Source: Lacrimispora xylanolytica (GTDB taxonomy: Bacteria > Bacillota > Clostridia > Lachnospirales > Lachnospiraceae). From it: a DNA stretch of 64,000 bases. Below the pieces are notes generated by a model. That model saw only the letters and a list, made by a program, of their open reading frames with translations. It was not told where the DNA came from and ran no database searches. Positions within the stretch are counted from its first letter, which is position 1; each line of letters starts with the position of its first letter. Below are positions 48,507 through 56,466 of this stretch, in pieces. Where the stretch lies: contig NZ_CP113524.1 in the NCBI RefSeq assembly GCF_026723765.1, positions 1,163,001 through 1,227,000 of the forward strand. The letters are read 5' to 3'. The translations under genes were made by a program, and so were the position numbers.

Positions 48507-49901
48507 ATGGCAACGAAAGATAGGGGAAGTTTTTTAGATAAGACATTCCACTTGTCACAAAACCACACGGATGTAAAAACCGAGGTGGTGGCTGGTATTA
48601 CCACGTTTATGACAACTGCTTACATTCTTGCAGTGAACCCCAGCATCTTAAGTGCAGCTGGAATGGACAGCGGTGCTGTATTTACAGCCACTGCACTGGC
48701 ATCATTGTTGGGAACACTTTTGATGGCCTGGCTTGCAAACTATCCGTTTGTACTGGCTCCGGGTATGGGACTGAATGCTTTTTTTGCTTACACCGTAGTA
48801 CTCAACATGGGATACACCTGGCAGATGGCTCTGGCGGCCGTATTCATTGAAGGTCTGCTATTTATCGTTCTTTCTCTTACCAGTGTCAGAGAAGGAATTT
48901 TCAATGCAATTCCAATTAATTTAAAGCATGCGGTTTCTGTAGGAATCGGTCTTTTTATTGCATTTATCGGAATGCAGAATGCTAAAATTGTTGTAGACAG
49001 CTCCACTCTTGTTTCCTTTTATTCATTTAAACATTCTTTTACAGATGGAACCTTCCATACCGTTGGTATTACTGTTTTACTTGCAATCATCGGTATTCTT
49101 GTTACATCCATACTTGTAATTAAGAATGTAAAAGGCAACATGTTATGGGGAATTTTAATTACCTGGATCCTTGGTATGATTTGTGAAGCGACTGGCCTGT
49201 ACCAGCCAAATCCAGAGCTTGGTATGTTCAGTGTTTTCCCGGATTTAAGTGCAGGATTTGGAATTAAAAGCATGGCTCCTACCTTTATGAAGATGGATTT
49301 CTCCAGAGTATTTTCCCTGGACTTTCTGGTAGTTATGTTTGCATTCCTGTTCGTTGACCTATTCGATACCCTGGGAACTCTCATTGGAGTTGCATCAAAA
49401 GCGAACATGCTTGATAAAGACGGAAGACTTCCTAACGTCAAAGGCTCTCTCTTATCAGATGCCATTGCAACAACCGCAGGTGCTGTATTCGGAACCTCTA
49501 CAGTGGTTGCATTCGTTGAAAGTGCAGCTGGTGTAGCAGAAGGCGGAAGAACAGGACTTACTGCAGTCGTAGCCAGTATTTTGTTTGGTTTATCCCTGTT
49601 TTTATCTCCCATTTTCCTGGCGATTCCGTCCTTTGCGACGGCACCGGCTCTGGTTGTGGTAGGATTTTTAATGCTGACTTCCATTGTAAAGATTGATTTT
49701 AATGATTTTACAGAGGCGATTCCGGCTTATATTACCATCGTTGCCATGCCGTTTATGTACAGCATTTCTGAAGGTATCTCCATGGGAGTCATTTCCTATG
49801 TTATCATTAATGTTGTTACAGGAAAGAGCAAGGAGAAGAAGATCAGTACCCTGATGTATATTCTGGCGGTTCTGTTTGTTCTAAAGTATATATTGATCTA
49901 G
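48507..49901 (+). CDS. NCS2-family guanine/hypoxanthine (or xanthine) permease
   Basis: 464 residues, about 13 membrane helices. AzgA-like branch signatures: EVVAGITTFMTTAYILAVNP near residue 30, APGMGLNAFFAY near residue 90, and VDLFDTLGTLIGV near residue 275. Imports purine bases by H+ or Na+ symport. Thirty bases after guaD with AGGAGG, so both genes share the riboswitch. Terminated by a large bidirectional hairpin. Confidence 0.93.
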   Translation: MATKDRGSFLDKTFHLSQNHTDVKTEVVAGITTFMTTAYILAVNPSILSAAGMDSGAVFTATALASLLGTLLMAWLANYPFVLAPGMGLNAFFAYTVVLNMGYTWQMALAAVFIEGLLFIVLSLTSVREGIFNAIPINLKHAVSVGIGLFIAFIGMQNAKIVVDSSTLVSFYSFKHSFTDGTFHTVGITVLLAIIGILVTSILVIKNVKGNMLWGILITWILGMICEATGLYQPNPELGMFSVFPDLSAGFGIKSMAPTFMKMDFSRVFSLDFLVVMFAFLFVDLFDTLGTLIGVASKANMLDKDGRLPNVKGSLLSDAIATTAGAVFGTSTVVAFVESAAGVAEGGRTGLTAVVASILFGLSLFLSPIFLAIPSFATAPALVVVGFLMLTSIVKIDFNDFTEAIPAYITIVAMPFMYSISEGISMGVISYVIINVVTGKSKEKKISTLMYILAVLFVLKYILI

Positions 49902-49927
49902 GTGATCAATGATCTTAAGATAAAAAT

Positions 49928-49990
49928 AGCCGAAGACAGTACTACGGAAAAAGCTTATGCCTTTTTCGTAGTATTGCCTCCGGCTTTTTA
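49928..49990. terminator. Bidirectional terminator between the permease and TspO genes
   Basis: AGCCGAAGACAGTACTACG pairs with CGTAGTATTGCCTCCGGCT across an extended stem including AAAAAG/CTTTTT, then Ts. Confidence 0.88.
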
Positions 49991-49998
49991 TTTGTCAA

Positions 49999-50463
49999 TT
50001 AGTTTAAAAAGATAATGGCCAGGTTTAAATATGCGGCGAACGTAAGCCACAAAAGATAGGGAATCTGCAAAAGTGCAGCTGTGGGATCCACACGGAAAAA
50101 GATGCGGATCATCCTAAATACAACGTACCATAAGACAATTAAGACCAGGAATGCCAGAACGTAATTTCCAAGGCCAAAGAAAATCGGGCTCCAGATGAAA
50201 TTAAGGAACAGCTGGAGGGCATAAAGCATGAGGGCTTCCCGTTTCTTTGGAGAGGGAGAGGTGGCAACTAAATAGGAGCTGACTCCCATGAGTATGTATA
50301 AAATGGTCCAGACTACCGGAAACAGCCAGCCAGGAGGAGAAAGAGCAGGCTGGTTCAAGGTGTTGTAAGTAGTCATGCTGTTTCGTGTAAGTATCCCTGC
50401 AACTGCTCCAACAGCCAGGGGAAGTATGATAAAGGCCAAAAGCTTTCTTCTGTTTGCATTCAT
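49999..50463 (-). CDS. TspO/MBR-family membrane protein
   Basis: 154 residues from ATG 50463, with AGGAGG six bases upstream; seven upstream codons were left out. Five membrane helices. The hallmark loop PALSPPGWLFPVVWTILY is present, as are conserved WSPIFFG and YLLWLTFAAYLN. TspO proteins bind porphyrins and cholesterol-like ligands and influence tetrapyrrole or stress responses. Convergent with the permease. Confidence 0.93.
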   Translation of the reverse strand: MNANRRKLLAFIILPLAVGAVAGILTRNSMTTYNTLNQPALSPPGWLFPVVWTILYILMGVSSYLVATSPSPKKREALMLYALQLFLNFIWSPIFFGLGNYVLAFLVLIVLWYVVFRMIRIFFRVDPTAALLQIPYLLWLTFAAYLNLAIIFLN

Positions 50464-50603
50464 AGGCAGCCTCCTGTATATCATTTGATAATATCATATT
50501 CTTTATATAAACAGATTATCCTAAAAGTAGGTATTTTGTTATTTTTTCTATGCTATAATAGGATAAAGCAAGTTCAAAGACCAATAACAATGGAGGGTAT
50601 CAT

Positions 50604-51122
50604 ATGTTAAGAGAAGTAGAACTAAACCAGTGTAAATTAGATCCGCTCACATTGATCGGAGAGGAATGGATGCTTGTTTCTGCCGGGAATGAAAAAGGTT
50701 ATAATATGATGACTGCAAGCTGGGGCGGAATTGGAGTCATGTGGGGGAAGCCGGTAACGACCATTGTACTTCGCCCACAAAGATACACCCTGGAATTTGT
50801 AGACAGGGAGGATTATTATACCTTAAGCTTTTTTGATGAAACCTACAAGAAAGCTCTGGGATATTGCGGTTCTCATTCCGGCCGGGATGTGGATAAGGAA
50901 AAAGAAACGGGCCTTACTCCCTTATTCGACGGAGATGCTCCCTATTTTAAAGAAGCGAAGCTTGTGCTCATCTGCCGTAAGCTGTTTAAGCAGGGCATTG
51001 ATCCGGAGGGGTTTGTAGATAAGGCGTTAGATGGAAAGAACTATCCGGATAAGGATTATCATCAATGCTTTGTTGGTGAAATCGTAAAGATTTTAAAAGA
51101 TGATGATTCCAAGTCTTCATAA
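50604..51122 (+). CDS. Flavin reductase-like FMN-binding protein
   Basis: 172 residues, split-barrel fold of the flavin reductase/flavoredoxin group. MTASWGGIGVMWGKP near residue 40 is the FMN-phosphate loop, and FVDREDYYTLSFF and CFVGEIVKI complete the pattern. Uses FMN for electron transfer to unknown partners. ATG with GGAGGG. Single gene with a terminator. Confidence 0.85.
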   Translation: MLREVELNQCKLDPLTLIGEEWMLVSAGNEKGYNMMTASWGGIGVMWGKPVTTIVLRPQRYTLEFVDREDYYTLSFFDETYKKALGYCGSHSGRDVDKEKETGLTPLFDGDAPYFKEAKLVLICRKLFKQGIDPEGFVDKALDGKNYPDKDYHQCFVGEIVKILKDDDSKSS

Positions 51123-51208
51123 GGATTCTTCTGCCTGTTCTTACTTATAGGGTGCTATTTTATACATGATCCCACCTTTTTTTCAAATTTAGTTTATATT
51201 GTAATAGG

Positions 51209-51245
51209 ACCAAAGAAGGGCTGATGATCGGCCCTTCCTTTTGGT
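51209..51245 (+). terminator. Rho-independent terminator
   Basis: ACCAAAGAAGGGC (51209-51221) pairs with GCCCTTCCTTTTGGT (51231-51245) with a small bulge. Confidence 0.65.
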
Positions 51246-51278
51246 GTTACAATATTTTTCTGAGTGAGGTATTATGTT

Positions 51279-51605
51279 ATGAAAGACAAATTTGAGACAG
51301 TGGAAGGGATCACTTTAACGTGCTCCATGGGAAGCTGCTCCAGCCCTTTAAAGGTTCCGGCCAGCCGCAGTTTTGATGAGGGGGGAAGGCGGCTGGTTAC
51401 TGTCATGGATTATAAACCTGGGACTAATATCACCTCTTTTGGCACGTGTACAAGGATGACGCCACCCCAGCCATGTGTTCCGGTGGTCTTAATTCCATGG
51501 ATGGTAAAAGATAATAAAGTTAAGATAAATGGGGATGCAGCCCTGTCCGATCAATATGTCTTATCCTGTTTGTGCGGCGGAGTCATTCGGCTTAACAAGC
51601 TATAA
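51279..51605 (+). CDS. PAAR-like DUF4280-type protein
   Basis: 108 residues from ATG 51279 (GAGG upstream); a GTG five codons earlier is possible. The pattern of DUF4280 is clear: TCSMGSCSSPLKV, VMDYKPGTNITSFGTC, PPQPCVPVVLIPW and the C-terminal LSCLCGGVIRL, with paired Cys at both ends. PAAR-like proteins cap the spike of contractile injection systems. This one stands alone, convergent with a PNPOx-like gene, but lies about 5 kb before a cluster of sheath- and tube-like genes. Assignment to the family is good; the role is inference. Confidence 0.7.
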   Translation: MKDKFETVEGITLTCSMGSCSSPLKVPASRSFDEGGRRLVTVMDYKPGTNITSFGTCTRMTPPQPCVPVVLIPWMVKDNKVKINGDAALSDQYVLSCLCGGVIRLNKL

Positions 51606-52037
51606 TTCACCCGCTGCCGCTTGGCAGTCTATCCATAAGTAGCTCGTGGTGTGAAAGATCAGGACGCAGTAACCGGGATCATCTGGGCTGTTAAAGTGGT
51701 TTGCCATGCCGGAATACCACATCTCATGCCGGATGTCAGGGGCTGTTGAAACTTCCATCCAGCCGGTTAAGGTAATGTTATAGTCTCCCCCGGTATTAAA
51801 GCATACACTGGCTTTGGTACAGTCAAAAATCCGTTTTGACTTAGTGCTTCCAAGACCGGTACAAAAGCTGATCCACTGAATTCCCTGGGCTTTTGATGGT
51901 GTAATGGTGGAAGCCGTAGGACCTCCATTCTTATCCATGAGAGCCAGAACGCAATAAGGATTAAAGCCTTCCGGTCCGGAGTGCACCGTAGTTTGCTGAA
52001 TAATAGCCTCTGCTTTTTTAAGAATATCTTCGTTCAT
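51600..52037 (-). CDS. Pyridoxamine 5'-phosphate oxidase-like flavoprotein
   Basis: 145 residues from ATG 52037 with GGAGGTGGG upstream. PNPOx-type split barrel: ALMDKNGGPTASTITPSK followed by ISFCTGLGSTKSKRI, a pattern typical of general-stress-protein-26-like flavoproteins. Probably binds FMN; reaction unknown. Ends inside the last codons of the convergent PAAR-like gene (6-base overlap). Confidence 0.8.
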   Translation of the reverse strand: MNEDILKKAEAIIQQTTVHSGPEGFNPYCVLALMDKNGGPTASTITPSKAQGIQWISFCTGLGSTKSKRIFDCTKASVCFNTGGDYNITLTGWMEVSTAPDIRHEMWYSGMANHFNSPDDPGYCVLIFHTTSYLWIDCQAAAGEL

Positions 52038-52063
52038 ACCCACCTCCATAATTTCTATGAATA

Positions 52064-52771
52064 TTATCCCTTTATAAACTTAATTATTTTCTTAGAGTCA
52101 GCGTTTGGATTAAGGAGTAGGATCTGCTCTGTAATCTGCTTAATTGCATCCTCTTTCTTGATTTTTGCTGCCTCTTCAAAAACGTCTGCTCCCCAAAAGG
52201 TTTCTGTGGAACAGAAAACAGTGGAAGACCAGCCGTATTCCTCTCCCTTTAGGGATCGCTTCTGTTTTCTTCCACACATGGTCACATACAGCTTCATCTG
52301 CAATTCCACCAGGGAACGGTCAAACAGAGACTTGTCTTCTTTTCCAAAACCCGCAAGCTCCTTAATGGAATGGAGAGGCAATGAGATATGCTCCACAATG
52401 GTTTCATAAATCCTTTTTGCAGGACTGCTGATAAGCCCGTCCCGATATTCTTCCTCCAAAGTTCTGCCATTTCTTCGGACAGCAAGGAATAGAGGAGCCC
52501 AGTCTTTTGTTATAAATCCGCTTTTCTTAAAGAACAGCTTGGAATAAGCGATGTCATTACGCTCATCTAAAACACGAATTCTCCATTCCCAGGGATCGGT
52601 CTCCCAGCTTCCAGTGTGCCAGGTTATTGGTGTCTCATATGGGGGCGACTGATTCCAACCCCAGTTTATAATGGAATAGATTCCTTCGCTGTTTCCTCCC
52701 CCCATGGAAAAACCGGCTTCCAATAAGGTTTCTAAAAAATCTTCGTAGCTTCTAATTTCACGATGAATCAA
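52064..52771 (-). CDS. AlkZ-related protein
   Basis: About 235 residues from TTG 52771, which has AAAGGAGGG seven bases upstream; the ATG at 52798 lies before this site and is less likely. Key segments are WHTGSWETDPWEWR and RNDIAYSKLFFKKSGF. I recall this as the family called AlkZ-related, distant from the DNA glycosylase AlkZ, of unproven function. No catalytic QxQ motif is obvious, so glycosylase activity should not be assumed. Confidence 0.65.
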   Translation of the reverse strand: MIHREIRSYEDFLETLLEAGFSMGGGNSEGIYSIINWGWNQSPPYETPITWHTGSWETDPWEWRIRVLDERNDIAYSKLFFKKSGFITKDWAPLFLAVRRNGRTLEEEYRDGLISSPAKRIYETIVEHISLPLHSIKELAGFGKEDKSLFDRSLVELQMKLYVTMCGRKQKRSLKGEEYGWSSTVFCSTETFWGADVFEEAAKIKKEDAIKQITEQILLLNPNADSKKIIKFIKG

Positions 52772-52831
52772 ATGAATTCCCTCCTTTAACATAATCATAC
52801 CACGGGAAACATGACAGCAGTATGTCCTGTT

Positions 52832-53737
52832 CTATTTATAATTCTCAACTATTTTACCAGCAATCTCTTTCATCTCCATTGCCAGATCAAGAGGCTTTAG
52901 TACGGTTACCTTTTCTCCGAAGCCAAGAAGCCATGAAATCGTATAATCCCGGTTCGTATACCCGATTTCAAGGCGCAAAAGACCTTCCTTTGTTTCCTTA
53001 TAGCAGTGAGGACCATAGGTTTCAATGAGCTGATAACGGACGGAAGGGTGGAATAGGGCCACTAAGGGCTTGTCATCTGGAAGCGTGTCATTTAAGTTTC
53101 TTTTATCCCCTGGAATCTCCCTAGGAAGAAAGGATTCCTTACAAGAATGAAGATTCCACAGACGCATGAGCTTAAATAGCCGCCAGTCTTCTTTCTCCCG
53201 GCAGTAGCCAAGGAGATACCAGGAAGTCCACTGATAAACGACCAGATATGGCTCCACCTGCCTGCGACTCACTCCCTTTTCATAATAATAGTCAAATTCC
53301 ACAAGGTGTGATTCCAGAATAGCCGATTTAATCAGCCGGATTTTTTCTGTCAGGCTTCCTTTATAATGGGAGGCAAGATCAATGACAACAGGCTCCTGTA
53401 AGGGCACTGTCTTTTCCTTGCCGGCAGATAATTTATCAAGTGTCTGTTCCATATAAGACTGGTCCATAACACTTCCCATACCCTTTAAGCCCGCAATGAT
53501 CCCGGAGAGCTCGTCTGGGGTCAATAGGCTTTTATCCAGCTTGTACCCCTCAGCGATACAGATACCGCCGCCGCTTCCCTGTTGTGTGATGACAGGAATC
53601 CCTGCCTGACACAAAGCTTCAATATCACGGTTAATGGTACGCCTGGATACTTCAAATTTCTCAGCCAGATAAGGAGCTGTCACCTTGTCGTTTTTTAGCA
53701 GAGTGGTCAGTATTCCAAGTAACCGGTCAAGTTTCAT
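52832..53737 (-). CDS. WYL-domain transcriptional regulator
   Basis: 301 residues. N-terminal winged helix (DRLLGILTTLLKNDKVTAPY, then LAEKFEVSRRTINRDIEAL), WYL ligand-binding domain (about 135-220, with EPYLVVYQWTSWYLLGY), and a C-terminal WCX region. Such proteins bind nucleotides or nucleic acid ligands and control DNA-damage, defence or metabolic genes. A palindrome overlaps its promoter, suggesting autoregulation. AAAGGAG upstream. Confidence 0.9.
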   Translation of the reverse strand: MKLDRLLGILTTLLKNDKVTAPYLAEKFEVSRRTINRDIEALCQAGIPVITQQGSGGGICIAEGYKLDKSLLTPDELSGIIAGLKGMGSVMDQSYMEQTLDKLSAGKEKTVPLQEPVVIDLASHYKGSLTEKIRLIKSAILESHLVEFDYYYEKGVSRRQVEPYLVVYQWTSWYLLGYCREKEDWRLFKLMRLWNLHSCKESFLPREIPGDKRNLNDTLPDDKPLVALFHPSVRYQLIETYGPHCYKETKEGLLRLEIGYTNRDYTISWLLGFGEKVTVLKPLDLAMEMKEIAGKIVENYK

Positions 53738-53804
53738 CGCTTTCTGACTCCTTTTTCCATCCTGTGAGACAGGTTTTTTTTAAAAATATAATTTCTTAAA
53801 GCTT

Positions 53805-53833
53805 ATTATACAATAGATTGTATAAAAGGTGAA
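53805..53833 (-). promoter_or_regulatory. Promoter of the WYL gene with overlapping palindrome
   Basis: On the minus strand: TTCACC (53833-53828), 17 bp, TATAAT (53810-53805). TATACAATAGATTGTATA (53807-53824) is a perfect 8+2+8 palindrome lying over the -10 and spacer. Confidence 0.6.
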
Positions 53834-54227
53834 ACAAAGTTTTTTCGGAGCAATAATGGCAAAAGATTACATGCAAATTTTGGCAGTCAAAGTGTATAAT
53901 TTTAGCACTTAGGTTGAAAAATGTCGGTTTTCATTATATGCTGAAAAAGATATAAATACTTAAATTTGTAACAATAATACATTGATTTCTATGGGATGCT
54001 GACGAAGAATCGTGCTGTGAAAAGTGTGCTGCAAGAGAGGCAATGGTAAAAAGTATCCATGAGATCTGTGTGTATGAAAAGATGGAACTATGAATTCTGT
54101 AAATCTTAACGGTGTGTCAGCACTTTCGTAAAATCTATAAAAAAACCTATAATCCATAAAATCAATGGCTAGCATGTGAAAAATATAAGGTTCTTTTAAA
54201 CAATACAGAATAGTGGGAGGTAAGACT
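53834..54227. other. Intergenic region without a recognised gene
   Basis: About 390 AT-rich bases between the divergent WYL and response-regulator genes. A minus-strand ORF at 53960-54175 lacks a ribosome site and looks accidental. A TATAAT occurs at 53895 but no good -35 is seen. I find no other structure. Confidence 0.5.
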
Positions 54228-54950
54228 ATGTTAGAAATTGGAGTCTGCGATGATGACCGTCTGCTGCTGTGGGAAATGGAGAAATATCTGCTGGAATTAG
54301 GGGAGGAGACCGGGGTGAAATTGGAGGTCGATACTTATGCAGACGGGGAAGAGATTGTAAGAGCAGTGATGAAAGGAAAGCGTTTTGATATTATTTTCAT
54401 GGATATCGAGATGCAGCATTTAAGCGGCATGTGTGCAGCAAAAAGAATCAGGGAGATGGACCGTACCGTGCAGCTTGTTTTTGTAACGTCTCATGAAAGC
54501 TATATGAAGGAAGCATTTCTCGCTGCTCCCATTGGCTTTCTTTTAAAACCGCTAAGTAAGACAGAATTTACGGATACGTTTCATCATATTTTAAGGATGA
54601 TCGGGACGGAGGATCAGTTTTATCGTTTCCGCTATGACCGGTCTGATTATAAGGTGCTTTTAAAAGAGGTCATTTACTTTGAAAGCAAAGGGAGAATGAC
54701 AGAGATTGTCTGGGAAGGAGGCCGTTACAGGCTCTATAAAAACCTGGAGACCATTGAAGAGGAATTAAGAAGTCAGAAGATGCGCTTTGTGCGTATCCAT
54801 AAGTCTTATTTGGTTAACTACTGGCGAATTTCCAGATTTTCTGCGGATTTTGTGGAATTAATGGATGGAATCTGTCTTCCTATCAGCAGAAGCCGCAGAA
54901 AAGAGGTGGAAGTCAATTTATATGATGCAATGGAATGGTGCCATGTATGA
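54228..54950 (+). CDS. LytTR-type response regulator (AgrA-like)
   Basis: 240 residues from ATG 54228 (GGGAGGT upstream); a GTG five codons earlier is less likely. Receiver domain with phosphoacceptor Asp in FMDIEMQ (about residue 61), the Thr/Ser in VFVTSH and Lys in LLKPLSK. C-terminal LytTR DNA-binding domain (about 135-235) with FVRIHKSYLVNY. Pairs with the kinase whose start overlaps its stop. No AgrB or AgrD-type peptide genes are visible, so the signal is unknown. Confidence 0.92.
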   Translation: MLEIGVCDDDRLLLWEMEKYLLELGEETGVKLEVDTYADGEEIVRAVMKGKRFDIIFMDIEMQHLSGMCAAKRIREMDRTVQLVFVTSHESYMKEAFLAAPIGFLLKPLSKTEFTDTFHHILRMIGTEDQFYRFRYDRSDYKVLLKEVIYFESKGRMTEIVWEGGRYRLYKNLETIEEELRSQKMRFVRIHKSYLVNYWRISRFSADFVELMDGICLPISRSRRKEVEVNLYDAMEWCHV

Positions 54951-56254
54951 ACGAGGGGATGAGAATGACTGCCAGCGTATTATTTTCGCTTTTTAGTGTA
55001 TGGATCATGAAGCTGTATTTAGATACGTTCCTTACAAAAAGAAGCGGATTTAGAAAGGCAGCAGGATGGCTGCTTTTCTTTTTATGGCAGATGTATGGAA
55101 GGCTTTATCTGGCCGGAGATTCACCGATTTATTACCTGTTTGGTTCCTTTGCTGTTATTGGTCTGGTCGGAATCGTTGGCTATACTTCAGCCATCTGGAA
55201 CCAGGTGACCTTTTCTGCGCTTTTTGCAGCGCTGTGGGAGCTTATGGACATGTTTTTTCTGCTGGGAACAAGGCTGTTTCTGGGAGGAGAGGCTGATGGG
55301 ACAGTGACCGCTATGTGGCTGTCAAAGCTGTGCCTGTTTTCTTTGATTCTGGGAATTCGAAGGTATATGAAGGCGAAAGGAAGTATAAGCAATCTGCCTG
55401 CTCAGGGACTCTCCTTTCTTCTTCCCTTTACTGCTTTGATGACTGTATATTTTGCATTTTATATGATAGCCGAGCATTCTGTGTTCCAGGGTGGTAACAT
55501 GCTCTTTTGGCTTCTTTTAGGCACATCTGGCATGATACTGCTGAATCTTTTGGTGTATCCTGCTTATCTTCTTCGGGTAGAGGAAGCACGGATCAAGAAA
55601 AATGAGTGCATGTATATCAAACAACTGGAACTATTTAAAAAACAAAAACAACTGGAAGCCCAGGAAACCATAGAGCTACAGACAAAGCGTCATGATATGA
55701 AGCAGAAGCTGATATACATACACGAATTAGCCCAAAAAGAAGAGATGGACAGGCTGATGGCAGTCCTGGATGAGATGATTGGAGAAACATCTAAAAAGGA
55801 GCATTTAGACGAGTGGACAGGAAATCTGGTGGTGGATTCTCTGGTTAATCATCTATACCGGGTAACCCAGGCGAAGAAAATCAAGCTGGATACCAGAATC
55901 AAGGTTCCGCAGGAGCTGAACATTGAGGATACAGATCTTTGCATCCTTCTTGGTAATGCCTTTGACAATGCAGTGGAAGCCCTGGAATATGTGGAAGAAG
56001 AGAAACGGGATATGCGGGTGGATATGAAATATGAGAGAGGCTGCCTGCTTTTGTGCGTTAGAAACAAGTTTGCAGATGAGCTTAAAATGGACGAAGAGGG
56101 AAGGCTTAAGACCAGGAAAACAGAAGGAGTCCATGGTCTTGGAATCCGGTCCATGAAAAAGGTGACAGAACGGTATCACGGTGTCCTGATGACTGAAGGT
56201 GAGGATGATCTGTTTACTTTGAAGGCGATTTTATACGAACCTAAGAAAGCATAA
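54947..56254 (+). CDS. GHKL-type sensor histidine kinase (AgrC-like)
   Basis: 435 residues. Start taken at ATG 54947, overlapping the regulator's stop as ATGA; ATG 54965 with GAGGGG is an alternative. Six membrane helices in the first 220 residues, then a coiled-coil dimerisation segment with the phospho-His in KRHDMKQKL (about 250), and the GHKL ATPase with LLGNAFDNAVEAL (N-box) and GLGIRSM (G-box). Membrane topology resembles peptide-sensing AgrC/ComD kinases. The next gene is the VWA protein of the secretion-like cluster, so control of that cluster is a reasonable guess. Confidence 0.9.
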   Translation: MNEGMRMTASVLFSLFSVWIMKLYLDTFLTKRSGFRKAAGWLLFFLWQMYGRLYLAGDSPIYYLFGSFAVIGLVGIVGYTSAIWNQVTFSALFAALWELMDMFFLLGTRLFLGGEADGTVTAMWLSKLCLFSLILGIRRYMKAKGSISNLPAQGLSFLLPFTALMTVYFAFYMIAEHSVFQGGNMLFWLLLGTSGMILLNLLVYPAYLLRVEEARIKKNECMYIKQLELFKKQKQLEAQETIELQTKRHDMKQKLIYIHELAQKEEMDRLMAVLDEMIGETSKKEHLDEWTGNLVVDSLVNHLYRVTQAKKIKLDTRIKVPQELNIEDTDLCILLGNAFDNAVEALEYVEEEKRDMRVDMKYERGCLLLCVRNKFADELKMDEEGRLKTRKTEGVHGLGIRSMKKVTERYHGVLMTEGEDDLFTLKAILYEPKKA

Positions 56255-56261
56255 GAGAAGT

Positions 56262-56296
56262 GGGAGGTAAGATTGATACAGTTGCCTCCTATTTTC
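56262..56296 (+). terminator. Rho-independent terminator after the kinase
   Basis: GGGAGGTAA (56262-56270) and TTGCCTCCT (56282-56290), then ATTTT. Confidence 0.6.
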
Positions 56297-56466
56297 ATGC
56301 CAAAAAAAGAAAAAAGTTTCACATAATGCCTTGTAAATGACAAAATAATACATATTATGACCAAAAGTTACATATAACCTGCTATTTCATACGTGAATGA
56401 TTTTTTTGTCGTTTTTTATAGTATATTGTAATAAGTAAAAAACAAAAACAAAGGTGTGTTAGATCG

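Noticed and set aside
53960-54175. 71-residue minus-strand ORF in the WYL/response-regulator gap
   Set aside because: No ribosome site, odd composition rich in His and Phe, and no recognisable domain.
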